A stretch of DNA of 64,000 bases from Mycobacterium sp. D16Q14 (GTDB lineage Bacteria; Actinomycetota; Actinomycetes; Mycobacteriales; Mycobacteriaceae): the NCBI GenBank assembly GCA_002013415.1, contig MAEX01000003.1, forward strand, positions 62,001 to 126,000, in the 5' to 3' direction. Of the stretch, positions 52,830-61,917 are shown one piece after another. Each line of letters begins with the position of its first letter. Position 1 is the stretch's first letter. The notes beneath the pieces are model-generated. The model did no database searches. It worked only from the letters and a program-made list of their open reading frames with translations, and had not been told where the DNA came from. The translations under genes were made by a program, and so were the position numbers.

Positions 52830-54068
52830 ATGACTTCTCCGGTTCGCCGACCTGTTTCCCGTCACCAGATTCATCCCCCTGCCTTGTACATCGGCGATAG
52901 CGCCGCATCCTCGGTATTCCGCGCCGCACGTGTGCGCGGACCCGTGGCCCGCGATGCGATTTCCCAGGTCACAGGCCTTTCCATCGCCACCGTCAACCGG
53001 CAGGTCACCGCGCTGCTGGACGCCGGACTACTTCGCGAACGTGCTGATCTGGCGGTCTCCGGCGCCATCGGCCGGCCGCGGGTGCCGGTGGAACTCAACC
53101 ATGAGCCATTCCTGACCCTGGGTATCCACATCGGTGCCCGGGCCACCAGCATTGTGGCGACCGACTTGTTCGGCCGGACCCTCGATGTGGTGGAAACCCC
53201 CACGCCTAACGGTCCGCAGGGTGCCGCACTGGCCTCGCTGGCCGGGAGCGCGCAGCGGTACCTGGCCCGCTGGCACCGGCGGCGCCCGCTGTGGATCGGC
53301 GTGGCCACCGGTGGTGTGGTCAACGGACCTGCCGGGACGGTGGATCACCCTCGGCTGGGCTGGACCGAGGCCCCCGTTGGGCGAGTTTTCGCCGACACAC
53401 TGGGTCTGCCGGTGTCGGTGGCCTCGCACGTGGACGCGATGGCCGGCGCCGAGCTGCTACTGGGGCTGCGGCGCTTCGCGGCCCGCTCTCTGACGAGTCT
53501 GTACGTATATGCCCGTGAGACAGTCGGTTTCGCGCTGGCCATCGACGGACGGGTACACAGCCCGTCCAGCGGTCCGGGCACCATTGCGGCGCTGCCGGTT
53601 GATTCCGAATTGCTGGGCGGCACGGGCAAGCTGGAGACCACGGTGAGTGACGAGGCGGTGCTGGCTGCCGCGCGCAGGCTGCGCATCGTGCCCGCAGGTG
53701 ACGGCGTTTCGGTGAGCGCGGTGTACAAGGCCGCGCGCGGTGGCAATGAGTCTGCGCGCCAACTGCTTTCCGAACGTGGCCGAGTGCTTGGCCAGTCGGT
53801 GGCGCTGCTGCGCGACATCCTCAACCCCGACGAGGTGATCGTGGGTGGGCAGGCCTTTACCGAATACCCCGAGGTGATGAACGACGTCGAGACCGCGTTC
53901 CTGGACCGATCGACGTTGTCCAAGCGCGATATTCGTGTGACGGCGTTCGGCAACCGCGTGCAGGAGGCCGGCGCAGGTGTGGTCTCCCTCGGTGGTTTGT
54001 TCGCCGATCCGTTGGGCGCCATGCGGCGGGCATCGGCCCGGCGGTCGGAGACCTCCGCGCTGGCCTAG
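52830..54068 (+). CDS. ROK-family regulator (Rv0485-like)
   Basis: A 412-residue protein from ATG 52830 with an AAAGGA site 7 bases before. The N-terminal winged HTH (VRGPVARDAISQVTGLSIATVNRQVTALLDAGLLRERAD, residues about 35-75) is followed by the ROK domain, with GIHIGARATSIVATDLFGR and SVASHVDAMAGAELLLGLRR and a C-terminal LLRDILNPDEVIVGG. The usual zinc-binding Cys cluster of ROK proteins is not evident, so sugar phosphorylation is unlikely. The M. tuberculosis homologue Rv0485 is a regulator reported to affect pe13/ppe18. It lies downstream of the Cys-rich leader. Confidence 0.87.
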   Translation: MTSPVRRPVSRHQIHPPALYIGDSAASSVFRAARVRGPVARDAISQVTGLSIATVNRQVTALLDAGLLRERADLAVSGAIGRPRVPVELNHEPFLTLGIHIGARATSIVATDLFGRTLDVVETPTPNGPQGAALASLAGSAQRYLARWHRRRPLWIGVATGGVVNGPAGTVDHPRLGWTEAPVGRVFADTLGLPVSVASHVDAMAGAELLLGLRRFAARSLTSLYVYARETVGFALAIDGRVHSPSSGPGTIAALPVDSELLGGTGKLETTVSDEAVLAAARRLRIVPAGDGVSVSAVYKAARGGNESARQLLSERGRVLGQSVALLRDILNPDEVIVGGQAFTEYPEVMNDVETAFLDRSTLSKRDIRVTAFGNRVQEAGAGVVSLGGLFADPLGAMRRASARRSETSALA

Positions 54069-54204
54069 CTCTCGGCACGTCGAGTGTGACGCGATGGCGG
54101 GATTTCCCGCGAATTTCCGCCGTAGCCTCACACCGAGCGAGGTGGTTGCTGGCGTTTTGGTCGCGAATCTACGACGGGGGCCAAAAAGTGATAGGCATGT
54201 GCGC

Positions 54205-54666
54205 ATGACGCATATCCACCACGTGTCCTCCGCGAAGGTGCCGATGGCATACGCCTTCGACTACATCAGTGATGCGCACCATCTGGCGGACTGGATGTTC
54301 GGGATCGAGCATGTCCGTTTTGTGAACGACGTGCCACGGGGGCTCGGGGCCAAGTACGACATCGCCATCAACCTCGGCGCCACCCTCAGGTCGACGATCG
54401 AGGTGACGGAGTGGGATCCGGACACCCTGTTCACCACCGCGTCGCGCTCGGGTATCGACAACCAGGTCGAATGTCGGTTCCGGCCCATTTCCGATGGTGA
54501 GACCGAGCTGGAGATCAACATCGACTACCGGCTGCCCGGCGGGCTTGCCGGACGCGCGCTGGGCAAGGTCATCTCGCCGTTCATCTCGCTGGCCATCACG
54601 CACTCGGACGAGAAGCTGCGCAAGATCCTGGAAGAGGGATATCACCAGAAGATCGCGGCGCGCTGA
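54205..54666 (+). CDS. SRPBCC-family (polyketide cyclase/START-like) protein
   Basis: A 153-residue protein from ATG 54205 (GTG 54199 is also in frame). It is a single SRPBCC fold: MTHIHHVSSAKVPMAYAFDYISDAHHLADWMFGIEHVRFVND, DIAINLGATLRSTIEVTEWDPDTLFTT and a C-terminal helix (AITHSDEKLRKILEEGYHQKIAAR). It binds a hydrophobic ligand in a cavity; identity unknown. It stands between the ROK gene and mshA, which I recall as adjacent in M. tuberculosis. Confidence 0.82.
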   Translation: MTHIHHVSSAKVPMAYAFDYISDAHHLADWMFGIEHVRFVNDVPRGLGAKYDIAINLGATLRSTIEVTEWDPDTLFTTASRSGIDNQVECRFRPISDGETELEINIDYRLPGGLAGRALGKVISPFISLAITHSDEKLRKILEEGYHQKIAAR

Positions 54667-54730
54667 GGCTCACATCGCAGGTAGGAGTGCTGCGCGCCGA
54701 CAGCTTGTGCGTAAGTGACAAGATGGCTGT

Positions 54731-56062
54731 GTGCTTAGTGGCGATGAGTTCGCGCGCCGGGCGGTTTCGGCGCTGAAGCCGCGCCGCATCGCCGTCCTAT
54801 CCGTACACACCTCGCCACTGGCCCAGCCGGGTACCGGCGACGCCGGCGGCATGAACGTCTACGTGCTGCAAACGGCTCTTCAGCTGGCCCGCCGGGGTGT
54901 TGCCGTCGACATCTTCACCCGCGCCACCGCGTCGTCCGACGAGCCGGTGGTGGCCGTCGCGGACGGGGTAACGGTGCGCAATATCGGCGCCGGCCCGTTC
55001 GAGGGCCTGGACAAGTACGACCTGCCCACCCAGCTGTGCGCGTTCACCGCCGGCGTGCTGCGCGCCGAGGCGATCCACGAGCCCGGCTACTACAACCTGG
55101 TTCACTCGCACTACTGGCTCTCCGGTCAAGCGGGCTGGCTGGCCCGCGACCGCTGGGGCGTGCCTCTGGTCCACACCGCCCACACGCTCGCCGCGGTCAA
55201 GAATCAAACGCTCGCCAAGGGGGACCGCCCGGAGCCCGCACTGCGCGCGGTGGGGGAGCAGCAGGTAGTAGACGAGGCCGACAGACTCATCGTCAACACC
55301 AAGGACGAAGCTGAACAACTGATTTCGATACACAATGCCGACCCAGGCCGCATCGATATCGTTCACCCCGGCGTCGACCTGGACGTATTCACGCCCGGCG
55401 ACAAGACGGCCGCCCGCGCCGAGTTCGGCCTGCGGGCCGATGAGCAGATCGTCGCCTTCGTCGGACGCATCCAGCCCCTGAAGGCCCCCGATCTGCTGGT
55501 ACGCGCGGCCGCCAAGCTGCCCGGGGTTCGCGTTCTCATCGTCGGCGGGCCGTCCGGCAGCGGTCTCGACGAGCCGACGGCACTGCAGGATCTCGCTGCG
55601 GACCTCGGGATCGCAGACCGGGTGACCTTCCTGCCGCCACAGTCGCGAGAACGGCTCGCCCAGGTGTATCGGGCGGCCGATATCGTTGCGGTGCCCAGCT
55701 ATTCGGAGTCCTTCGGACTGGTGGCCATCGAGGCCCAGGCTTGCGGGACCCCGGTGGTGGCGGCCGAGGTGGGGGGTCTTCCGGTCGCGGTCGCCGACCA
55801 ACGGAGCGGCCTGCTGGTCCCGACGCACCGCACCGAGGATTGGGCGGATGCCATCGCGGACCTGTTGGCGCGCACCGGGGCCGAGTTCAGCAGTGCGGCC
55901 GTCGCGCATGCCGCCGGCTTTTCCTGGTCCAGCACCGCCGATGCCCTGCTTGCCAGTTACAGCCGGGCCATCTCCGATTACCGTGCGCCACAAAGACCCT
56001 CGACGCCGCGTCCGCCGCGTTCGCGGTTTCGGTCGCGCCGGCTGTCGGGGCTGCGGCGATGA
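54731..56062 (+). CDS. mshA: D-inositol-3-phosphate glycosyltransferase (mycothiol synthesis)
   Basis: A 443-residue GT4-family (GT-B) enzyme from GTG 54731. N-terminal [32 protein letters not shown], the [34 protein letters not shown] acceptor region and the C-terminal nucleotide-sugar part [23 protein letters not shown] … [33 protein letters not shown]. It adds GlcNAc from UDP-GlcNAc to inositol 3-phosphate, the first step of mycothiol. The basic C-terminal tail ([15 protein letters not shown]) is not part of the fold. Its stop overlaps the YbjN gene start. Confidence 0.96.
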   Translation: MLSGDEFARRAVSALKPRRIAVLSVHTSPLAQPGTGDAGGMNVYVLQTALQLARRGVAVDIFTRATASSDEPVVAVADGVTVRNIGAGPFEGLDKYDLPTQLCAFTAGVLRAEAIHEPGYYNLVHSHYWLSGQAGWLARDRWGVPLVHTAHTLAAVKNQTLAKGDRPEPALRAVGEQQVVDEADRLIVNTKDEAEQLISIHNADPGRIDIVHPGVDLDVFTPGDKTAARAEFGLRADEQIVAFVGRIQPLKAPDLLVRAAAKLPGVRVLIVGGPSGSGLDEPTALQDLAADLGIADRVTFLPPQSRERLAQVYRAADIVAVPSYSESFGLVAIEAQACGTPVVAAEVGGLPVAVADQRSGLLVPTHRTEDWADAIADLLARTGAEFSSAAVAHAAGFSWSSTADALLASYSRAISDYRAPQRPSTPRPPRSRFRSRRLSGLRR

Positions 56063-56562
56063 CCACCGCCGGGGACGCCTACGCCACCATCGTGCGGACG
56101 CTCGCGGAGCGGGAGATCACCTTCACCGAGCATCACGGTCCGGATGGCAAGCCGGCGCTGATCGTGGAGCTGCCCGGTGAACGCAAGCAAAAGATCACCA
56201 CGATGCTCAGCCCGGGTGAGCACGCCGTGCGCGTCGAGGTGTTCGTCTGTCGGCGCCCCGACGAGAACACCGAGGGTGTCTACCGCTACCTGCTCAAACG
56301 CAACCGCCGCTTGTACGCCGTCGCGTACACGATCGACAACATGGGCGATATCTACCTGGTGGGTCGCCTGCCGCTGCCGGCGATCACCCCGGATGAGATC
56401 GACAGGTTGCTCGGACAGGTGCTGGAAGCCGCGGACAACGACTTCAACATCCTGCTGGAGTTGGGGTTCAAGACGTCCATCCAGAAGGAGTGGGCGTGGC
56501 GTACCTCGCGGGGCGAGTCGCTGAAGAACCTTGAGGCCTTCGAGCACCTCATCGAGGATTGA
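56059..56562 (+). CDS. YbjN-domain protein (Rv0487-like)
   Basis: A 167-residue soluble protein from ATG 56059, overlapping mshA by four bases (ATGA). The YbjN fold (type III secretion chaperone-like) is seen in [83 protein letters not shown] and the C-terminal helices. YbjN proteins regulate or chaperone other proteins. It is co-translated with MshA, as in M. tuberculosis (Rv0486–Rv0487), so a link to mycothiol metabolism is plausible. Confidence 0.88.
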   Translation: MTTAGDAYATIVRTLAEREITFTEHHGPDGKPALIVELPGERKQKITTMLSPGEHAVRVEVFVCRRPDENTEGVYRYLLKRNRRLYAVAYTIDNMGDIYLVGRLPLPAITPDEIDRLLGQVLEAADNDFNILLELGFKTSIQKEWAWRTSRGESLKNLEAFEHLIED

Positions 56563-56640
56563 CCCTCGTCGGCCGGGAGAGGCCCAGAAGAGGCCAGGAC
56601 CATCGGCACGGACTAGACGCGGCGTGCAAGACTGTCCGGC

Positions 56641-58215
56641 GTGACGTTCCGTAGCCCTCTGCCCGACGTTTCCATTCCCGACTGCTCTGTCTACGAGTAT
56701 GTGTTCGGCGACACGAGCGGAGACAACGACCGCGTCGCGCTCATCGACGGGCTTTTCGGGGCACAGACCACCTTTGGGGAGCTGCGTTCGCAGATTGACG
56801 CGGCGGCGGCGGGTCTGGCCGACCGAGGATTCGGTCTCGGCGACGTCGCGGCGGTCTTCCTGCCGAACTGCTCGGCCTTCGCCGTGGTGTTGCACGGCAT
56901 CCTGCGCGCGGGCGGCACCGCGAGCACTGTCAACGTGTTGTACACCGCCGAGGAGCTGGCCAAGCAGCTCATCGACTCCAGGGCGCAGCTCGTCTTCACG
57001 GTATCGCCGCTGCTGTCGCGCGCGCTGGAGGCTGCGGAGATCGCGGGTCTTGATGCCGTCAACGTGATCACCATCGATCCTGTCGAGGGACGCCTCTCCC
57101 TGGCCGATATCGTGCGGCCCGATCTGGCGCCGCCGGAGGTTTCCTTTGACCCGGCAACGCATTTGGCAGTGCTGCCGTACTCGTCGGGAACCACCGGCAA
57201 GGCCAAGGGCGTCATGCTCACCCACCACAACCTGGTCGCCAACATTGCGCAGGCCAAACACCTCTATGGAGTGGAACGGGGCGACCGGGTGCTGGCCGTC
57301 CTCCCGTTCTTCCACATCTACGGTCTGGTCGTGCTGCTCAACGTGCAACTCAAGCTGGGCGCCGAGCTGGTGATCCTGCCCCGGTTCGAGCTCGATACCT
57401 TCCTGGGCTCCATCGCCAACTATCGCGTGGACCACGTCTTCGTCGCTCCGCCGGTGGCGGTGGTGCTGGCCAAGCACCCGGACGTTGATAAGTACGACGT
57501 CTCCTGCCTGCGCTCGGTGTTCTCGGGTGCTGCCCCGTTGGACGAGCAGCTGGGCAATGCCGTGGCCGCGCGCCTGAATTGCCGTGTCAGCCAGGGCTAC
57601 GGGATGACCGAGCTCAGCCCCGTCAGCCACCTCATTCCGCCGGGTCGGCCCGATATCCCGCTGAACTCGGTGGGTATCCCGGTGCCGAATTCTGAGAACA
57701 AGCTCATCGACACCGAGACCGGTGCGGAGATCGAGATTCCTGCCGAGGGCGAGAGTGCGCCCGGCGAGCTGCTGGTGCGTGGCCCCAATGTGATGGCCGG
57801 TTACCTCGGCAACGAGGAGGCCACCGCAGCGACGATCGAACCCGACGGGTTCCTGCACACCGGAGATATCGCGGTCGTGCGCGCCGACGGCGTGGTGACG
57901 ATCGTCGATCGGCTCAAGGAGCTGATCAAGTACAAGGGTTACCAGGTGCCGCCCGCCGAGTTAGAGGCGTTGCTGCTGACGCACCCGGGTATTGGCGACG
58001 CTGCCGTCATCGGCGTTCCCGACCCCTCCAGCGGCGAGATTCCCAAGGCGTTCGTGGTCCGCACTGATCAGGACCTCACTGATGAAGAGGTCATGGCCTT
58101 CGTCCAGCAGAAGGTGGCTCCGCACAAGCGGATTCGACAGGTGGAGTTCATCGACGCCATCCCCAAGAGCGCTGCGGGCAAGATCCTGCGCAAGGATCTG
58201 CGCGCACGCATCTGA
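56641..58215 (+). CDS. Acyl-CoA ligase (4-coumarate:CoA ligase-like)
   Basis: A 524-residue ANL enzyme from GTG 56641. The phosphate-binding loop is LPYSSGTTGKAKGVMLTHHN, then QGYGMTELSPVSH, FLHTGDIAVVRADGVVTIVDRLKELIKYKGYQVPPAELEALLLTHPGI and the catalytic Lys in IPKSAAGKILRKDLRARI. The pattern fits 4CL-like and medium/long-chain fatty acyl-CoA ligases (plant 4CL/firefly branch). It activates a carboxylic acid as acyl-CoA via acyl-AMP in the cytosol; the substrate is unknown. It lies upstream of the PNPOx and SDR genes without overlap. Confidence 0.9.
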   Translation: MTFRSPLPDVSIPDCSVYEYVFGDTSGDNDRVALIDGLFGAQTTFGELRSQIDAAAAGLADRGFGLGDVAAVFLPNCSAFAVVLHGILRAGGTASTVNVLYTAEELAKQLIDSRAQLVFTVSPLLSRALEAAEIAGLDAVNVITIDPVEGRLSLADIVRPDLAPPEVSFDPATHLAVLPYSSGTTGKAKGVMLTHHNLVANIAQAKHLYGVERGDRVLAVLPFFHIYGLVVLLNVQLKLGAELVILPRFELDTFLGSIANYRVDHVFVAPPVAVVLAKHPDVDKYDVSCLRSVFSGAAPLDEQLGNAVAARLNCRVSQGYGMTELSPVSHLIPPGRPDIPLNSVGIPVPNSENKLIDTETGAEIEIPAEGESAPGELLVRGPNVMAGYLGNEEATAATIEPDGFLHTGDIAVVRADGVVTIVDRLKELIKYKGYQVPPAELEALLLTHPGIGDAAVIGVPDPSSGEIPKAFVVRTDQDLTDEEVMAFVQQKVAPHKRIRQVEFIDAIPKSAAGKILRKDLRARI

Positions 58216-58266
58216 CCTGCGAAATCCAGTGGCGGGTTGTCAGGCCCGAGTGGCACCCTGGACCGT

Positions 58267-58821
58267 ATGGGTCACGTGTACGAGGAGATTGACGACAAGC
58301 TCGCTCGATGGCTGACCGAGCAGCCGGTGTTCTTCGTGGGCACCGCACCGAGCGGCCCCGAAGGGCACGTCAATGTCTCTCCCAAGGGGATGGCCGGGAC
58401 CTTCGCGGTGTTCGGGCCACACCACGTGGGCTACCTGGACTACGTCGGCAGCGGTGCGGAGACCATCGCGCACGTGCGCGATAACGGGCGCATCGTGCTC
58501 ATGTTCTGCTCGTTCGACAAGCGCTGCCGCATCATCCGGCTGCACGGCCGCGCCCGTGTGGTGCAGTTCAACGAACCCGACTACCCGACGCTGCGTGGCC
58601 ACTTCGACAAGAAGCTCGAAAAGGGTGCGCGCTCAATCATTTTGGTTGACGTCACCCGGGTGGCCGACTCCTGCGGCTACTCGGTTCCGCTGATGGATTT
58701 CGTGGGTCATCGAGACGTGTACGAGAAGCACATCGAGAAGGTGCCGGAGCAGAAGATGACCCTGGAGGGCGCGCTGGAGAAGAACGGCAGCTCGATTGAT
58801 GGCCTGCCCGCGCTGCAGTAG
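58267..58821 (+). CDS. Pyridoxamine 5'-phosphate oxidase-family flavin-binding protein
   Basis: A 184-residue split-barrel protein from ATG 58267. The fold is clear from the N-terminal LTEQPVFFVGTAPSGPEGHVNVSPKGMAGTFAVFGPHHVGYLDYVGSGAETIAHVRDNGRIVLMFCSFDKRCRIIRLHGRARVV. It binds FMN or F420-like cofactors and reduces or oxidises small molecules; the true substrate cannot be told. The canonical PNPOx C-terminal motif for pyridoxal synthesis is absent. An in-frame GTG at 58237 lies in the gap after the ligase gene. Confidence 0.85.
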   Translation: MGHVYEEIDDKLARWLTEQPVFFVGTAPSGPEGHVNVSPKGMAGTFAVFGPHHVGYLDYVGSGAETIAHVRDNGRIVLMFCSFDKRCRIIRLHGRARVVQFNEPDYPTLRGHFDKKLEKGARSIILVDVTRVADSCGYSVPLMDFVGHRDVYEKHIEKVPEQKMTLEGALEKNGSSIDGLPALQ

Positions 58822-58935
58822 TCTTCGCGCGGTACGACTAACCCGACATTAATCTCGCCGGACCCTTGACAAGCGGGCGGGCGTGACACACGCTTGGTTT
58901 ACGTTTACGAGTGATGCGTAAGCGACAAGCGAAGG

Positions 58936-59868
58936 GTGATGCCAATGACGGCACCCGACGCGGGAGCCTACCCGCGCCGACGTCCGAAGGTCAGTTACGG
59001 GGCGAGCGCGGTGGTGACGGGCGCAGGCAGCGGCATCGGACGCGCCTTCGCGGAGGCCATCGTCGCTCGTGGCGGCCGGGTGGTGTGTGCCGATATCAAC
59101 CTGGCCAGCGCACAGGAGACCGCCGACAAGCTTGGACGTGACAACGCGCATCCTGTCGTGTGCGACGTCAGTTCGTATGACGAGATCGTCACGCTCGCCG
59201 ACACCGCGACCGACTGGCTGGGGCAGGCCCCCGATCTGGTGATCAACAACGCGGGTATCGGAACGGGCGGCAAACCCATCGGTGAGGTGTCGATGGACGA
59301 CTGGCACGCCACCATCGGCATCAACATGTGGGGAATGATTTACGGTTGCCAGGTTTTCACCCCCCGGCTGCGTGAACAGGGATTCGGCGGCATCATCAAC
59401 GTGTCGTCCGCCGCCAGTTTCGCGGCCGCGCCATTGATGGGCCCGTACAACGTGAGCAAGGCTGCCGTGCTCGCGCTCTCGGAGACGCTACGTGCCGAGC
59501 TGGCGGGCAGCGGGGTGCTGGTAACGGTGCTATGTCCCACGGCCGTCAAGACGAACATCCTGGACGGCGCACGCATCCCCGGGCCGCTGACCAACCTCGC
59601 GAGTACCGCGTTCAAATGGGTTGGGGTGTCGCCGGAATGGATCGCGAAGACCACCCTCAACGCGCACGATCGGGGGCGGCTGTATGTGGTCCCGCAGCCC
59701 GATGCAAAACTCATCTGGGCGATGAAACGTCATGCGCCGGTGCCCTATTCGTGGGCCGCGGGAATCATCTCACGGTTGGGCCGGCTACTGCCCGCGGACA
59801 CCGATCCGCGTGAGTTGTGGGATACCGCCTACGAAAAGGAATCCCCGGTCAAGGTGGTGCCCCGGTGA
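58936..59868 (+). CDS. Short-chain dehydrogenase/reductase, first gene of the monooxygenase operon
   Basis: A 310-residue SDR. GTG 58936, ATG 58939 and ATG 58945 are close in-frame starts, with GAAGGG before them. SAVVTGAGSGIGRAFAEAIVARGG (cofactor), DLVINNAGIGTGG and the catalytic NVSSAASFAAAPLMGPYNVSKAA are visible. A C-terminal extension of about 60 residues (WAMKRHAPVPYSWAAGIISRLGRLL) is hydrophobic and may touch the membrane. It overlaps the next gene by four bases (GTGA). By analogy with the mymA region of M. tuberculosis it may make or use a lipid alcohol/ketone. Confidence 0.88.
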   Translation: MMPMTAPDAGAYPRRRPKVSYGASAVVTGAGSGIGRAFAEAIVARGGRVVCADINLASAQETADKLGRDNAHPVVCDVSSYDEIVTLADTATDWLGQAPDLVINNAGIGTGGKPIGEVSMDDWHATIGINMWGMIYGCQVFTPRLREQGFGGIINVSSAASFAAAPLMGPYNVSKAAVLALSETLRAELAGSGVLVTVLCPTAVKTNILDGARIPGPLTNLASTAFKWVGVSPEWIAKTTLNAHDRGRLYVVPQPDAKLIWAMKRHAPVPYSWAAGIISRLGRLLPADTDPRELWDTAYEKESPVKVVPR

Positions 59869-61904
59869 CGGGCCCCGCGCTGTCGGTCGTCGTCGTAGGC
59901 GCCGGATACACCGGTCTGGGTACCGCGGTGGGTTTACAAGAGGCCGGGATCGCCGACTTCACCGTGCTCGATCGTGCCCGCCCGGCACCGGGAAGCTGGC
60001 GTGACGACACCATCGCCCTGTTCAAGCTCGATCCGCACGTGAAGTTCGGTCATGACGTCACCCGGATCGCGCTCGACGGTGACTTGTGGATCGTGGACAC
60101 GGAAGCAGGACAGCGCTTCACCGCACGCGCGGTCGTGCTGGCCACCGGGTCGGTGGACGGTAGTCCCGACATCCGGGGTATCGAGGGGTACACCGGAAAG
60201 ATCCTCGACGCCGCCAGGATCGGTGACGGTACAGAGTTCGCCGGGCTGCGTGTCGCCGTCGTCGGTAATAGCGCCGCCGCCGCGTCGGTGCTGCCCGTAG
60301 TGGTGCGAAATGCTGCCAGTGTCAAGCTTTTCCAGAGTTCACCCGATTGGGTGCTGCCTCGGACCAGTGGCCGCGTCGGTCAGCTGGTCGATCGCACGCT
60401 ACGCCGTGAGACACGCCAGGCCTGGTTCTCGGGTAGGCGTACCACAACGCTCGGGCTGCTCGAAGTAGTGGCCCAGCGCAACCTGCGCCGGCGTGTGCCG
60501 GACCCCTGGATCCGGCGTCAACTGACGCCGCTGAGGCTCACCGGTCGCCCCAACGTCGTGGTGACCGATGAGTTCCTTACCGCACTGCAAGCACCCAACT
60601 GCAAGCTGGTTACCTGGCCCATTGCCCGGTTCAGCAGTGGAGGCATCCGCACCGCCGAAGGCATCGATCATCAGTGTGATGTCGTGGTTTTCGCATCCAG
60701 CCCGGATGCGGGATCGACCATCGCGGTGGTGCCGGTGGTGGGAGCCCAGCGTCGAAAGCTGAAGCCGGCGGGCCGCGTTTCGGCCACCGTGGCGGGTTTC
60801 CCGAACTTGTTCCTCGCCGACCTGCCAGCCACCGAACCGAGTCGCGACAGTGCTCGAAAGACACAGGCGCGAATCAATGCCGTCGTCGGTGGTGTGGCGT
60901 TGGCACTGCGCACGGCGGACGTCGCCGGGACAGCGGTCTCCGAGGCCTCGCGGCGCACCAGGGCCACCGCGGCGCTGACCTCCATCGGGTTGCGGCCAGT
61001 ACTGTCTCGCGCCCGCCTGGATAAAACGGGCAAGCCCGGTGTGCTGCTGGCGCGCCGGATCGTCGCGACCATCATGGCGCTCGGCGGAGCGATGCCCCGC
61101 GGCACCGAGGTGGCGCGGTTGAGGGATCCGATACGGGCAGAATGGGTTCGGGCAGGGGCTGCGCTCAGCGCCGACGATCAGGGGCCGGTCATCCTGTACG
61201 TCCATGGCAGTGGTTATGTCATCTGCTCGGCGAAAACTCACCGCTCGATGGTCGCCCGCCTGTCGGAGGCGACCGGCCTGCCTGCCTTCACCGTCGACTA
61301 CCGGTTGGCACCCGAACATGTCTTTCCGGCGGCCGCCGACGACGTCCGGGCCGCCTACGACTGGCTGCTGGAACGCGGTCATGCTGCCCAGGACATTGTG
61401 GTCGCCGGTGATTCGGCGGGCGGGCATCTCGCGGTGGACCTGCTCATCGAGAACCACAGGCTGAACGTGCCGCAACCCGGTGCGGTGGCGTTATTCTCGC
61501 CACTGTTGGACGTGACGCTCGGTTTGGCCGCCGAACGCGAGAAGGTGCGGCCAGACCCCGCCATCACCGCGGCCGCCGCTAAACATCTGGTGGACAAGTA
61601 CACCCGCTGTGAGCCTGCCGACTCGCCACGCCTACGTCTGAGCTTTCCCTCCGGAATCTCCCTGCCGCCCATTCTGATTCAGGCCGGCGGGGCCGAGTTC
61701 CTGGCCGCCGACGCGGAGGAGCTCGCGCGAATGATCGTTCAGGCCGGTGGGCAATGCGATCTGCAGATTTGGCCCGAGCAGATCCACGTGTTCCAGGCCC
61801 TGCCCCGGTTGATTCCGGAGGCCGACGCGGCACTCGGCGAGGCCGCCAGATTCATCACCGGGGTGCTGGCCCAACAGCCCCTGCGTACGGCCCGGACCGC
61901 ATAG
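59865..61904 (+). CDS. Fusion: FAD monooxygenase-like domain plus HSL-type alpha/beta hydrolase
   Basis: A 679-residue two-domain protein from GTG 59865. Residues 1-370 resemble flavin-dependent (Baeyer-Villiger-like) monooxygenases: FAD motif VVVVGAGYTGLGTAVGLQEAG, a second Rossmann motif VAVVGNSAAAASVLPVVV, and PAPGSWRDD in place of the usual GGTW. Residues about 420-679 form a hormone-sensitive-lipase-type esterase with HGSGYVICSAKTHRSM (oxyanion motif, HGGG altered to HGSG), the nucleophile VVAGDSAGGHLAVDLL and IWPEQIHVFQALP. A monooxygenase making an ester and an esterase cutting it would split a ketone in one polypeptide (inference). Some FAD-motif residues are atypical, so the first domain may be degenerate. 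Confidence 0.82.
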   Translation: MTGPALSVVVVGAGYTGLGTAVGLQEAGIADFTVLDRARPAPGSWRDDTIALFKLDPHVKFGHDVTRIALDGDLWIVDTEAGQRFTARAVVLATGSVDGSPDIRGIEGYTGKILDAARIGDGTEFAGLRVAVVGNSAAAASVLPVVVRNAASVKLFQSSPDWVLPRTSGRVGQLVDRTLRRETRQAWFSGRRTTTLGLLEVVAQRNLRRRVPDPWIRRQLTPLRLTGRPNVVVTDEFLTALQAPNCKLVTWPIARFSSGGIRTAEGIDHQCDVVVFASSPDAGSTIAVVPVVGAQRRKLKPAGRVSATVAGFPNLFLADLPATEPSRDSARKTQARINAVVGGVALALRTADVAGTAVSEASRRTRATAALTSIGLRPVLSRARLDKTGKPGVLLARRIVATIMALGGAMPRGTEVARLRDPIRAEWVRAGAALSADDQGPVILYVHGSGYVICSAKTHRSMVARLSEATGLPAFTVDYRLAPEHVFPAAADDVRAAYDWLLERGHAAQDIVVAGDSAGGHLAVDLLIENHRLNVPQPGAVALFSPLLDVTLGLAAEREKVRPDPAITAAAAKHLVDKYTRCEPADSPRLRLSFPSGISLPPILIQAGGAEFLAADAEELARMIVQAGGQCDLQIWPEQIHVFQALPRLIPEADAALGEAARFITGVLAQQPLRTARTA

Positions 61905-61917
61905 GAAGGCTGAAGAG

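Noticed and set aside
55978-57858. 626-residue open frame antisense to the YbjN and acyl-CoA ligase genes
   Set aside because: It lies opposite two well-supported genes, has no motif and has shadow-type composition.
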